Assembly (NCBI RefSeq): GCF_014131695.1
Contig: NZ_CP036346.1
Span: forward strand, 1,364,001 to 1,428,000
Reading direction: 5' to 3'
Source: Thomasclavelia ramosa DSM 1402
Lineage (GTDB): Bacteria; Bacillota_I; Bacilli_A; Erysipelotrichales; Coprobacillaceae
Length of the DNA stretch: 64,000 nucleotides
The notes beneath the pieces are model-generated. The model searched no databases. It was not told the origin of the DNA and was given only the letters and a program-made list of their open reading frames with translations. Within the stretch, counting starts at the first letter, position 1, and the number at the start of each line of letters is the position of its first letter. Shown piece by piece: positions 53,583 through 60,439 of this stretch. The translations under genes and the position numbers were made by a program.

Positions 53583-54431
53583 ATGAATGTTCGTGATATT
53601 AAATTAAAGGCTAAAAGTGTTTTAGTTAATCGTAATAATATAGTTACAGTATTTGTGTTTATTAGTGTAATAACAACTTTGGCTAATTATATTGGTTCAG
53701 AAATTGGCGGGGTGATACCATTTCTTTCATTGATTGTAACTATTATAATGTTGCCCTTTGGTCATGGGAATGTGGTAACTGCATTAAAAACAGTCAATGA
53801 ACAAGGTGATGAGGTCACTATTGAACAAGATGGGGTAGTCGGATTAAGACGTTTTAAAGATTTATTTGGCACATATTTTATTAGAGAAATATTATTATTG
53901 GTGATTATGATGCTGCTTGGATTAATCATATTCGTAATTGCTAGATTTACAGTAGACAGTAATGTTTTTTCTCAATTAGGAGCAATTATTGAGCAAGCTG
54001 CTGTATACTCTACTAATGTAAGTGCATATTTAAATGATCCAACTGTAATTGAAGCATTAGGAACACTAGGAGTAATCTTTTTTATTGGTATCATCATTAT
54101 TGCAATTGTAGCGTTTATTTATAGTTTGGTATTTGCTTTAACACCTTTTGTATTAGAAAAATATAATATACGCGGTGCCAAGGCAATGAGTGAATCAGCT
54201 CGTTTAATGAAAGGACATAAACGAACTTTATTTATGCTGTATTTGTCATATTTAGGATGGGCTATCTTAGTATTAGTACTTTCTGCTGTTGTTGAGATGA
54301 TTTTACCGATTCCATTAATTTTGAATATTATCGTGGCGGCTTTGACTACTTATTTGTTTGGTGCTGAACTAAATACTAGTTTAGCAGTATTTTTTGAAGA
54401 AATTGATTTAGAAGATAAAAATAATATTTAA
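53583..54431 (+). CDS. DUF975 family membrane protein
   Basis: Integral membrane protein of 282 residues with about six helices. The segment SESARLMKGHKRTLFMLYLS followed by LGWAILVLVLSAV is the DUF975 hallmark (conserved Ser, Lys-Gly and Gly-Trp). RFKDLFGTYFIREILLLV is also typical. The family has no established function. GGAGGTAGAGG precedes the ATG. It is followed 12 bases later by a CPBP protease-like gene, so the two form a membrane-protein operon. Confidence 0.78.
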   Translation: MNVRDIKLKAKSVLVNRNNIVTVFVFISVITTLANYIGSEIGGVIPFLSLIVTIIMLPFGHGNVVTALKTVNEQGDEVTIEQDGVVGLRRFKDLFGTYFIREILLLVIMMLLGLIIFVIARFTVDSNVFSQLGAIIEQAAVYSTNVSAYLNDPTVIEALGTLGVIFFIGIIIIAIVAFIYSLVFALTPFVLEKYNIRGAKAMSESARLMKGHKRTLFMLYLSYLGWAILVLVLSAVVEMILPIPLILNIIVAALTTYLFGAELNTSLAVFFEEIDLEDKNNI

Positions 54432-54443
54432 CGAGGTGTTAAT

Positions 54444-55175
54444 TTGAATTTGATAAAAAAAATTAAATTAAATAGTAGGCAAAAGGCGATAGGGGTCATA
54501 TTGATTTTTCCCTGGTATCTTTATTTTGCACCAATTGTAATTAATTATTTTTTGAAGCTATATACAGTATATATAGCTAATGATTTTTCAACTAATAGTT
54601 TAAATGCATTTTTTAATTTATTCATCGGAATTGCAACTGCTATTCCTTTGATTATTGTGTTTAAGGGTTTTATTAAAGAAAACTGGCTTGTTTTTAAAAA
54701 AGACTTTTTGGAAAATATAATATGGGTGCTTACGATCGGGATTGGTTTAGCATATTTATTTTCAATTGCAGGGGAACTGATTGTCAATCTTGTAGCCCCT
54801 CAATCAGGCGAAGCAGCTAACCAGACATTAGTGGAAACTCTTGTGCAATCTAATTTTCTATTAATGTTTTTTCAATCAGTAATTATTGCACCATTTATTG
54901 AAGAGTTGTTATTTAGAGGTCTGATTTTCAACAGTTTACGGCAAAAAAATATGGTTTGGGCTCATTTGATTTCAGCATTCCTATTTGGCTTGTTACATGT
55001 TTACAGCTATATTTTAGCTGGTGATATGAGTGAATGGATTAAATTGATTCCATATATGATGGCAGGTTTATCTTTTTCAATCGTATATGAAAAACGTCAA
55101 ACAATTATAGCTCCGATCATTTTACATGCTGCAAAAAATCTAATCGCAGTATTGTTAATGGCGACGATGTTTTAA
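54444..55175 (+). CDS. CPBP family intramembrane metalloprotease
   Basis: Membrane protein of 243 residues of the CAAX protease/bacteriocin-processing (CPBP, Abi) family. Motif 1 FIEELLFRGLIFNSLRQ gives EExxxR, motif 2 FLFGLLHVYSY gives FxxxH, and a later helix ends with IILHAAKNLIAV carrying the HxxxN-like motif 3. It likely cleaves peptides within the membrane; some members give bacteriocin immunity. It begins at a TTG preceded by GAGGTG. A second TTG two codons later is an alternative start. A terminator follows and then the IS200 element. Confidence 0.9.
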   Translation: MNLIKKIKLNSRQKAIGVILIFPWYLYFAPIVINYFLKLYTVYIANDFSTNSLNAFFNLFIGIATAIPLIIVFKGFIKENWLVFKKDFLENIIWVLTIGIGLAYLFSIAGELIVNLVAPQSGEAANQTLVETLVQSNFLLMFFQSVIIAPFIEELLFRGLIFNSLRQKNMVWAHLISAFLFGLLHVYSYILAGDMSEWIKLIPYMMAGLSFSIVYEKRQTIIAPIILHAAKNLIAVLLMATMF

Positions 55176-55202
55176 ACACTATGCATGACATAGTGTTTTT
55201 TA
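55174..55202 (+). terminator. Terminator after the CPBP gene
   Basis: AAACACTATG (55174-55183) pairs with CATAGTGTTT (55189-55198), then a T-run. Confidence 0.85.
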
Positions 55203-55265
55203 TTGTGAAACAAAAACCACGTGCTATGCGCGTGGTAACAATAAAGCTTTAGCGTCTGGGTAAAA

Positions 55266-55325
55266 AACCTCCTCGTGATATAATAATTGTAGCCTGGCAG
55301 CTGCAAATAAAATAACGAGGAGGTT
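55266..55325 (+). promoter_or_regulatory. Leader hairpin and internal promoter of tnpA
   Basis: AACCTCCTCGT (55266-55276) is a perfect 11-base complement of ACGAGGAGGTT (55315-55325), which contains the tnpA Shine-Dalgarno. An extended -10, TGATATAAT (55276-55284), lies between the arms. Transcripts from this promoter should begin near 55291 and lack the 5' arm. Transcripts entering from outside carry both arms and would have the ribosome site masked. Confidence 0.75.
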
Positions 55326-55330
55326 AGTCT

Positions 55331-55822
55331 ATGAAAGACACAAAAAGTTTATCACATACATCATATAGATGTAAATCTCATATTGTAATAGTACCAAAAT
55401 TTAGAAGGATGGTAATATACAATAAATTAAGACATGATATAAGATTAATTATAAAGACCTTAATTGAAAGAAAACCGGGAATAGAGCTGATAGAAGGAGA
55501 GTTATGTCCTGATCATATTCACCTTCTATTAGAAATACCACCAAAGTATTCTGTGGCGGAGTTCATGGGATACCTGAAAAGCAAGTCAACGCTTATGATA
55601 TTTGATCGTCATGCAAGTATGGAATATAAATATGGAAATCGAAAATTTTGGGCAAGAGGCTATTTTGTAGATACAGTAGGAAAGAACGAGAAGACAGTGA
55701 GAGAATATATTCAAAATCAGTTGGCGGAAGATAAGTTGAGTAATCAAATGAGTATGGAAGAATTTATTGACCCGTTCACAGGAGAACCAGTGGAAGGGTA
55801 CAAGAAAAAGAAAAAAAAGTAA
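55331..55822 (+). CDS. tnpA: IS200-type transposase TnpA (Y1 HUH nuclease)
   Basis: Single-strand transposase of 163 residues. The metal-binding HUH motif is H62-I-H64 in CPDHIHLLLEIPPKY. The catalytic tyrosine is Y126 in EKTVREYIQNQ. YRCKSHIVIVPKFRRMVIYN and KFWARGYFVDTVGKN are typical of IS200. A Lys-rich tail ends the protein. It cuts and rejoins single-stranded DNA during replication. All catalytic residues are present, so it is probably active. The start follows GAGGAGGTT, which is masked by a leader hairpin. Confidence 0.96.
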   Translation: MKDTKSLSHTSYRCKSHIVIVPKFRRMVIYNKLRHDIRLIIKTLIERKPGIELIEGELCPDHIHLLLEIPPKYSVAEFMGYLKSKSTLMIFDRHASMEYKYGNRKFWARGYFVDTVGKNEKTVREYIQNQLAEDKLSNQMSMEEFIDPFTGEPVEGYKKKKKK

Positions 55823-55952
55823 AAGACCCTTTGAGGGTCAGTGAGCAAATGACGTTGCGGTTGTCAAGGCGTTCAGTGGTCGAATGACTAGCGCAACAGC
55901 ATGCCCTTACAGGGCGAGTACGTCTTTTAGGCGTGGTTATGATTTTATAATA

Positions 55953-55988
55953 AAAAAACCGTAAAACTTATATAAATAAGAATTACGG
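55953..55988 (-). terminator. Terminator of tRNA-Lys(CTT)
   Basis: CCGTAA and CTTAT on the plus strand pair with ATAAG and TTACGG across a short loop. The minus strand then has seven T residues. Confidence 0.8.
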
Positions 55989-55999
55989 AAATTTATTAA

Positions 56000-56075
56000 T
56001 GGTCTCCCCTCACGGTCTCGAACCGTGGACCCACAGATTAAGAGTCTGTTGCTCTACCAACTGAGCTAAGGAGAG
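56000..56075 (-). tRNA. tRNA-Lys(CTT)
   Basis: 76 bases with encoded CCA. Acceptor CTCTCCT pairs with AGGGGAG (one wobble); the anticodon loop is CTCTTAA with CTT. It stands alone. Confidence 0.96.
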
Positions 56076-56146
56076 AGGACAGATATTATAATACACCTAT
56101 TTAAACATAAAAGCAAGTTAAATTTAATGAAAAATGACATTAGCTA

Positions 56147-56155
56147 TGCTATAAT
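56147..56155 (+). promoter_or_regulatory. Extended -10 promoter of the pseudo-HAD gene
   Basis: TGCTATAAT, 27 bases before the ATG at 56182. Confidence 0.55.
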
Positions 56156-56181
56156 TACTAGGTGAATGGAGTGATCTGGCA

Positions 56182-57756
56182 ATGTTCTACAAACAAACTA
56201 TTAACAATATAAAAGTAGTTATTTTATCATTGGATGGAGGATTATTAGATCTAAATCGGCTTAGATTTAATTATTTTAAAAGGATTTGTAAAACTCACAA
56301 TTTTGAATTAACTAAAGATATTTTCGAGGAAGCCCTTGGAAATATGAAAACAATGTATAATGATTTTCCAATTTCTAAAGATATTAATCCCGATGATATT
56401 AATAAGTTGATTGAACGTGATTTATACGAGTATGCAAAGTTAAAGCCTGAGACAATAAAAAAAGAGGGAACGGATGAACTGTTACAATTTTTTAAACAAA
56501 AAGAGATTAAAATTGCTGTGGTTTCAACTCATAAAACAAAACGTGCAATTCAATATTTACAATTAACAAGATTGTATGACAAAGTTGATTTTGTTATTGG
56601 CGGCGATAGCGATAATCTACCATTACCAGATACTGCTGTTTTAAAAACAACTCTTGAACAAATGAACTGCAAACCAAGTGAGGCAATTGTAATTGCAAAC
56701 TATCCAAATCTTCTTTATGCAGCTAATCAATGTTTAATCAATGTAATTTATCTAAGTGATTTATGCTTGGTACAAGAATCGATTGGTCCAAGGGTATTTA
56801 AAATTGCAAGAAATAATTTAGAAATTATTAATATTTTTCTTTTTGCACGTTACGATACAATGGAAATATTTTCGCCGTTATTAGGGATGTCTAGTGATAT
56901 GGATATTGAAACACTAGATAAAACATACGCTAAGCTGCTTGAAGAGTATCAAAATGATCAGCAGTTGATTGAACTAGTTCGCAATACATATCATTATTTT
57001 TTGGGAGAAATTGCAAATCGTGAAGCTGATACCGTCAATACATCGTTATTTGAAGATGAAGATGTTATTGTAGCGCCAGTGGATGATGAACATTTTTCTA
57101 ATCCCCAAAGTATTGCAACTTTGGAAAAGTCAATTGAAGAGGTTTTAGAGTCAGAAGAAGTTTCAGAAACTGACAACGAAATTGCCGATACTGTTTTTAA
57201 AAGAGAGAATTTATATCAGGATGATGAATTTTCAAAAACAAGAACAGCGATAGGATGTGATCCTGAACGCGTTAATGAATTGATGGATATTATTAATGGT
57301 AATTCTGGAACTAAGTTGGAAGAGGGAGAATTATTTGAAAAGTCAAATGATGAAATATTATTAGAAAAACGGGGACTATTGTCTTATTTTATTAATTTTG
57401 TCTATACTGTTATCGTGGTGGGACTGATATCATTTTTAGGATTAATAATTTTTATCGGTTTTGAAGATTTTATTCAGAGACCAGGTATTGTTGCTGGAAT
57501 AATTAAAAGCATTATTGATTTTTATGTTAATCTAGTTTTATCCATATATGCGGTTATTTTTAACAGCTTAAATGCTCTACTAAGTTTTATTCCTGATTAT
57601 TCTAGTTTAATTGCGGGTAATGGTTTATTATCGACAATGGCAGTAAAATTAGTATTGTTCATTATTTTTAATGTAATAATAGTCTATATAGTTAAAATGA
57701 TTTATTTATTAATTACAGAAGCGGAGGAAGATGATGCGAATTTTGCAGAAGATTAA
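56182..57756 (+). CDS. Membrane protein with a degenerate HAD domain
   Basis: Protein of 524 residues not known to me as a family. Residues 10-210 have the shape of a subfamily I HAD phosphatase, but every catalytic position is changed. The nucleophile motif reads VVILSLDGGLLD, with Ser for the nucleophilic Asp and Gly for Thr. Motif III (NLPLPDTAVLK) lacks its Lys, and motif IV (AIVIANYPNLLYAAN) lacks its Asp. Residues 215-390 form a helical, acidic linker. Three membrane helices follow near 399-428, 446-475 and 485-512. It overlaps the PAP2 phosphatase gene by about 20 bases. A binding rather than catalytic role for the HAD part is inferred. Confidence 0.75.
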   Translation: MFYKQTINNIKVVILSLDGGLLDLNRLRFNYFKRICKTHNFELTKDIFEEALGNMKTMYNDFPISKDINPDDINKLIERDLYEYAKLKPETIKKEGTDELLQFFKQKEIKIAVVSTHKTKRAIQYLQLTRLYDKVDFVIGGDSDNLPLPDTAVLKTTLEQMNCKPSEAIVIANYPNLLYAANQCLINVIYLSDLCLVQESIGPRVFKIARNNLEIINIFLFARYDTMEIFSPLLGMSSDMDIETLDKTYAKLLEEYQNDQQLIELVRNTYHYFLGEIANREADTVNTSLFEDEDVIVAPVDDEHFSNPQSIATLEKSIEEVLESEEVSETDNEIADTVFKRENLYQDDEFSKTRTAIGCDPERVNELMDIINGNSGTKLEEGELFEKSNDEILLEKRGLLSYFINFVYTVIVVGLISFLGLIIFIGFEDFIQRPGIVAGIIKSIIDFYVNLVLSIYAVIFNSLNALLSFIPDYSSLIAGNGLLSTMAVKLVLFIIFNVIIVYIVKMIYLLITEAEEDDANFAED

Positions 57757-58252
57757 AGAAATAGATGTTAAAACATCGCACTTTTTTCCGCAGTTTTATC
57801 ATCATCGTTTTTTTAGTGGTGCGATGAAGTTTATTGCTGGAATTGGTGATTTTGGAATGATTTGGCTTGTTTTAATTTTACTTTTAAGTCTTAATGATAA
57901 AACACAGCTGCTTTCTCAAAAAATGCTGGCAGCGCTAATATTAGCAACAGTCATCGGTCAAGTGACAATTAAGTCGATTGTAAGGCGTAAGCGACCATGT
58001 CATACATATCATGATGTTGAAATGTTGATTCCAGTTCCGAGTGATTATTCATTTCCTTCAGGACATACTACTTCAAGCTTTGCATGCGCAACGACTGTAT
58101 GTTTCTTTTTTCCTAGAGTCGGCTTTATTTGCATGATTTTTGCTGCATTAATGGCTTTTTCAAGATTGTATTTGTTTGTCCATTATTTGAGCGATGTTAC
58201 TTTTGCAATTGTTTTGGGAATTAGTGTTGGAATAATTGTTATGTTATTTTAG
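57734..58252 (+). CDS. PAP2-family membrane phosphatase
   Basis: Membrane phosphatase of 172 residues with five to six helices. The three PAP2 signature motifs are complete: KSIVRRKRP (residues 80-88), PSGH (108-111) and SRLYLFVHYLSD (143-154, with R144, H150 and D154). Such enzymes remove phosphate from undecaprenyl pyrophosphate or phosphatidic/phosphatidylglycerol phosphates at the outer face. Two ATGs are in tandem; the second (57734) has better spacing from GGAGG than the first (57731). Translationally coupled to the pseudo-HAD gene. A hairpin follows. Confidence 0.92.
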   Translation: MRILQKIKEIDVKTSHFFPQFYHHRFFSGAMKFIAGIGDFGMIWLVLILLLSLNDKTQLLSQKMLAALILATVIGQVTIKSIVRRKRPCHTYHDVEMLIPVPSDYSFPSGHTTSSFACATTVCFFFPRVGFICMIFAALMAFSRLYLFVHYLSDVTFAIVLGISVGIIVMLF

Positions 58253-58259
58253 TGTGATA

Positions 58260-58290
58260 AAAGGAGCAAGGGTCTGCTCCTTTAAAAAAA
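58260..58290. terminator. Terminator after the PAP2 gene
   Basis: AAAGGAGCA (58260-58268) pairs with TGCTCCTTT (58275-58283). The T-run after it is short. Confidence 0.6.
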
Positions 58291-58432
58291 TAAAAAAATT
58301 ATTTTTTAAATAAGACTGATTTAAACGAAATAATTTGCTTTTTTATCAGGTAGAGTAAGTTTTTATAGAAAAAAGTTGGCTAAAATTATTGCAAAAACTT
58401 TTTACATATGATATTATGTTTAAGCAACAGAC

Positions 58433-58523
58433 GGAGACATACTCAAGAGGCTGAAGAGGCGCCCCTGCTAAGGGTGTAGGTCGGGAAACTGGCGCGAGGG
58501 TTCAAATCCCTCTGTCTCCGCCA
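58433..58523 (+). tRNA. tRNA-Ser(GCT)
   Basis: 91 bases with encoded CCA and a long variable arm. Acceptor GGAGACA pairs with TGTCTCC; the anticodon loop is CTGCTAA with GCT. Confidence 0.97.
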
Positions 58524-58530
58524 TTATATT

Positions 58531-58607
58531 GGTCTGGTAGTTCAGTTGGTTAGAATGCCGCCCTGTCACGGCGGAGGTCGCGGGTTCGAGTCCCGTCCAG
58601 ACCGCCA
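58531..58607 (+). tRNA. tRNA-Asp(GTC)
   Basis: 77 bases with encoded CCA. Acceptor GGTCTGG pairs with CCAGACC; the anticodon loop is CTGTCAC with GTC. It lies 7 bases after tRNA-Ser, so they are co-transcribed. Confidence 0.97.
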
Positions 58608-58619
58608 ATTAGATTGTTT

Positions 58620-58646
58620 AGTTTCACTTTGGTGAAACTTTTTTTA
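58620..58646 (+). terminator. Terminator of the Ser-Asp tRNA pair
   Basis: GTTTCAC (58621-58627) pairs with GTGAAAC (58632-58638), then eight T residues. Confidence 0.85.
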
Positions 58647-58648
58647 TA

Positions 58649-58673
58649 AAAACAAATCATTATGATTTGTTTT
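58649..58673 (-). terminator. Terminator of the NUDIX gene
   Basis: AAAACAAATCA (58649-58659) pairs with TGATTTGTTTT (58663-58673) around a 3-base loop, overlapping the stop codon. Confidence 0.75.
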
Positions 58674-59193
58674 TATTAATATAAGCATGCAAAATTGCAA
58701 TCATTGTTTTAGAATCAAAGATTTCGCCATTAACTACTTTGTGATAAGCGGTATCAATATCCATTTTAATTAATTCAATTACTTCATCTTCATCACACTC
58801 TAAAGGATTTTCGACTTTGTAAACATCATGAGCTTCGTATACATAAAGCCATTCATCACTATAACCAGGAGTTGGTAAAAACTTAGAAATTAAACTTATC
58901 TTTTTAGCACTATAGCCAGTTTCTTCTTCTAATTCTCGTAAAGCGCATATAGCAGTATCTTCATTTAATTCTAATTTACCCGCAGGAATTTCTAAAGTAT
59001 CTACAGCATTAGGATACCGATATTGCTTTACTAATAAAATTTTGTCATCAACAATAGCAAGAACGCCAACTCCGCCGTGGTGTCGAACTACTTCTCGAGT
59101 TGCGAGATTCCCATTTTCACATTCTACTTTGTCTTTATAAACAGTGATAATTTTTCCATCATAGATTATTTCTGATGATATTTTCTTTTCCAT
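58660..59193 (-). CDS. nudF: NUDIX hydrolase, ADP-ribose pyrophosphatase type
   Basis: Protein of 177 residues with a complete Nudix box at residues 72-93 (G72, E78, R86-E87, E90-E91, G93). It is followed by KFLPTPGYSDEWLYVYEAHD, which is typical of ADP-ribose pyrophosphatases. It cleaves ADP-ribose to AMP and ribose 5-phosphate, removing a reactive metabolite. The start at 59193 follows GAGGTGAAAC; a GTG three codons earlier is less likely. A strong promoter and a terminator-like hairpin lie upstream (59219-59345), so expression may be attenuated. Confidence 0.93.
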   Translation of the reverse strand: MEKKISSEIIYDGKIITVYKDKVECENGNLATREVVRHHGGVGVLAIVDDKILLVKQYRYPNAVDTLEIPAGKLELNEDTAICALRELEEETGYSAKKISLISKFLPTPGYSDEWLYVYEAHDVYKVENPLECDEDEVIELIKMDIDTAYHKVVNGEIFDSKTMIAILHAYINKNKS

Positions 59194-59216
59194 TAGTTTC
59201 ACCTCATTAAAAGTAT

Positions 59217-59310
59217 AACAAAAAAAGTATGCGGGGGTGCATACTTTTTTCTATTATTTCACGTAAGGGTGATAATAGGGGGTATGTAAAGCGAAATACT
59301 TCACTTAACA
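59217..59310 (-). ncRNA. Candidate small RNA or attenuated leader upstream of nudF
   Basis: A predicted transcript of about 90 bases, read on the minus strand from a strong promoter (59317-59345). It has three hairpins. AAGUGAA and UUCGCUU pair around GUAU. CUAUUAU and AUAAUAG pair, with an inner AC/GU. The perfect AAAAAAGUAUGC/GCAUACUUUUUU hairpin (59219-59250) has a CCCCC-containing loop and a T-run, i.e. a terminator. It ends 25 bases before the nudF start. I do not recognise the class; it matches no riboswitch that I can name. Confidence 0.5.
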
Positions 59311-59316
59311 AAGTCA

Positions 59317-59345
59317 ATTATAGCATCAGTTTCATAAAATGTAAA
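59317..59345 (-). promoter_or_regulatory. Strong promoter reading toward nudF
   Basis: On the minus strand TTTACA (59340-59345), 17 bases, TATAAT (59317-59322) with TGC before it as extended -10. Confidence 0.78.
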
Positions 59346-59383
59346 GGGTTACAATAAAAGTATTAGGCGTTTTTAGCAAATTT

Positions 59384-59392
59384 TGTTATAAT
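59384..59392 (+). promoter_or_regulatory. Extended -10 promoter of the RluA-type gene
   Basis: TGTTATAAT only 17 bases before the ATG at 59409, giving a leader of about 10 bases. Confidence 0.5.
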
Positions 59393-59408
59393 GTTTCAAG
59401 GTGATATA

Positions 59409-60377
59409 ATGAAAAAATTAAAAATAACAGAAAATGATGCTAATCAAAGAATTGATAAATATTTAAAAAAGTTACTAGTTAATGCTCCAAATAATTTTAT
59501 ATATAAAATGTTTCGAAAAAAAGATATCAAAGTAAATGGGAAAAAAGTGGATGAAAAATATATTTTATCATTAGATGATGAGGTCGAAATGTTTTTATAT
59601 GATGATAAATTCAAAGAATTTACAGAAACCAAAAGTATCTATGAGGTTAATAAAACGTTTAGTGTTCTTTATGAAGATAAACATGTATTGATTGTTTTTA
59701 AACCAGCAGGGCTTTTAGTTCATGAGGATGCAAATGAAAGCATTAATACTTTAACAAATCAGGTTTTAAGTTATCTTGCTTCAAAAAATGAACTAGATCT
59801 AAGTCGAGAAAATACTTTTATGCCAGGACCAGTTCATCGTTTAGACAGGAATACTAGTGGAATTGTAATTTTTGGTAAAACTTTGGCAGCTTTGCAAAAT
59901 CTCAATGAAATGATAAAGCAACGTCATTGCATTGAAAAAAAATATTTAACGATCTGTCGCGGACAATTGAATCATCAGCGAAATTTACACGGATATATGA
60001 TCAAGTTAGAGAATCAGGCTCAAGTTAAATTAGTAAAGAAAGACTATCCTGGGGCTTTAACGATGGAAACGATTGTTAGGCCGTTAAAATATAATTGTGA
60101 TTATAGTCTTGTTGAGGTTACATTAATAACTGGACGGATGCACCAGATCAGAGTACATTTATCAAGTATTGAACACCCAATTATTGGTGATCGTAAATAT
60201 GGAGATTTTGAACTGAATAAATATATTAAGAAGACTTTTGGTTTAAATAATCAATTGCTGCATGCTTATAAAATAAAATTTGTAAAAACCTTTGGTGTAC
60301 TAAATTATCTTCAAGATAAAGAGATAATTTGCCCTGTGCCGGCTTTGTTTGAAAAAATAGAGAAAAGTTTGTTATAG
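59409..60377 (+). CDS. RluA-family pseudouridine synthase
   Basis: rRNA pseudouridine synthase of 322 residues. An N-terminal S4 RNA-binding domain (QRIDKYLKKLLVNAPNNFI, then DIKVNGKKV) is followed by the RluA catalytic domain. The catalytic Asp is in GPVHRLDRNTSGIVIFGKT. LITGRMHQIRVHLSSIEHP and GDRKYGDF are also conserved. It is RluC/RluD-like; the exact uridine cannot be told. The start at 59409 has AAGGTGAT upstream. Confidence 0.93.
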   Translation: MKKLKITENDANQRIDKYLKKLLVNAPNNFIYKMFRKKDIKVNGKKVDEKYILSLDDEVEMFLYDDKFKEFTETKSIYEVNKTFSVLYEDKHVLIVFKPAGLLVHEDANESINTLTNQVLSYLASKNELDLSRENTFMPGPVHRLDRNTSGIVIFGKTLAALQNLNEMIKQRHCIEKKYLTICRGQLNHQRNLHGYMIKLENQAQVKLVKKDYPGALTMETIVRPLKYNCDYSLVEVTLITGRMHQIRVHLSSIEHPIIGDRKYGDFELNKYIKKTFGLNNQLLHAYKIKFVKTFGVLNYLQDKEIICPVPALFEKIEKSLL

Positions 60378-60382
60378 ACACC

Positions 60383-60411
60383 TTTAAATAAAGAGTTGTT
60401 TATTGTATAAT
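60383..60411 (+). promoter_or_regulatory. Promoter of the ROK kinase gene
   Basis: TTTAAA (60383-60388), 17 bases, TATAAT (60406-60411), 29 bases before the ATG. Confidence 0.6.
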
Positions 60412-60439
60412 TATTTACATAGATTATAGGAGGAAAGAT

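Larger units (their letters stand above)
55212..55945 (+). mobile_element. IS200/IS605-family element (IS200 type, TnpA only)
   Basis: An intact single-gene element. The left subterminal hairpin CCACGTGC-TAT-GCGCGTGG (55217-55235, one wobble) is of the type TnpA recognises. A leader hairpin buries the ribosome binding site, then comes tnpA (55331-55822). A 120-base structured right part contains GACCCT/AGGGTC, GTTGCG/CGCAAC, TGCCCT/AGGGCG and ACGTC/GGCGT stems. No tnpB is present. Insertion is between the CPBP terminator and the tRNA-Lys terminator, so it disrupts no gene. Exact ends are approximate because IS200 elements make no target duplication. Confidence 0.85.

Noticed and set aside
55212-55945. 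TnpB/IscB-type RNA-guided nuclease partner of the IS200 element
   Set aside because: No reading frame large enough for TnpB lies between tnpA and the tRNA-Lys gene on either strand.
59217-59310. 6S RNA, SRP RNA or a known riboswitch
   Set aside because: Too short for 6S and lacks the central bubble; no GGAAGC SRP tetraloop region; no ykkC, preQ1 or other motif that I can recognise. Left as unassigned.
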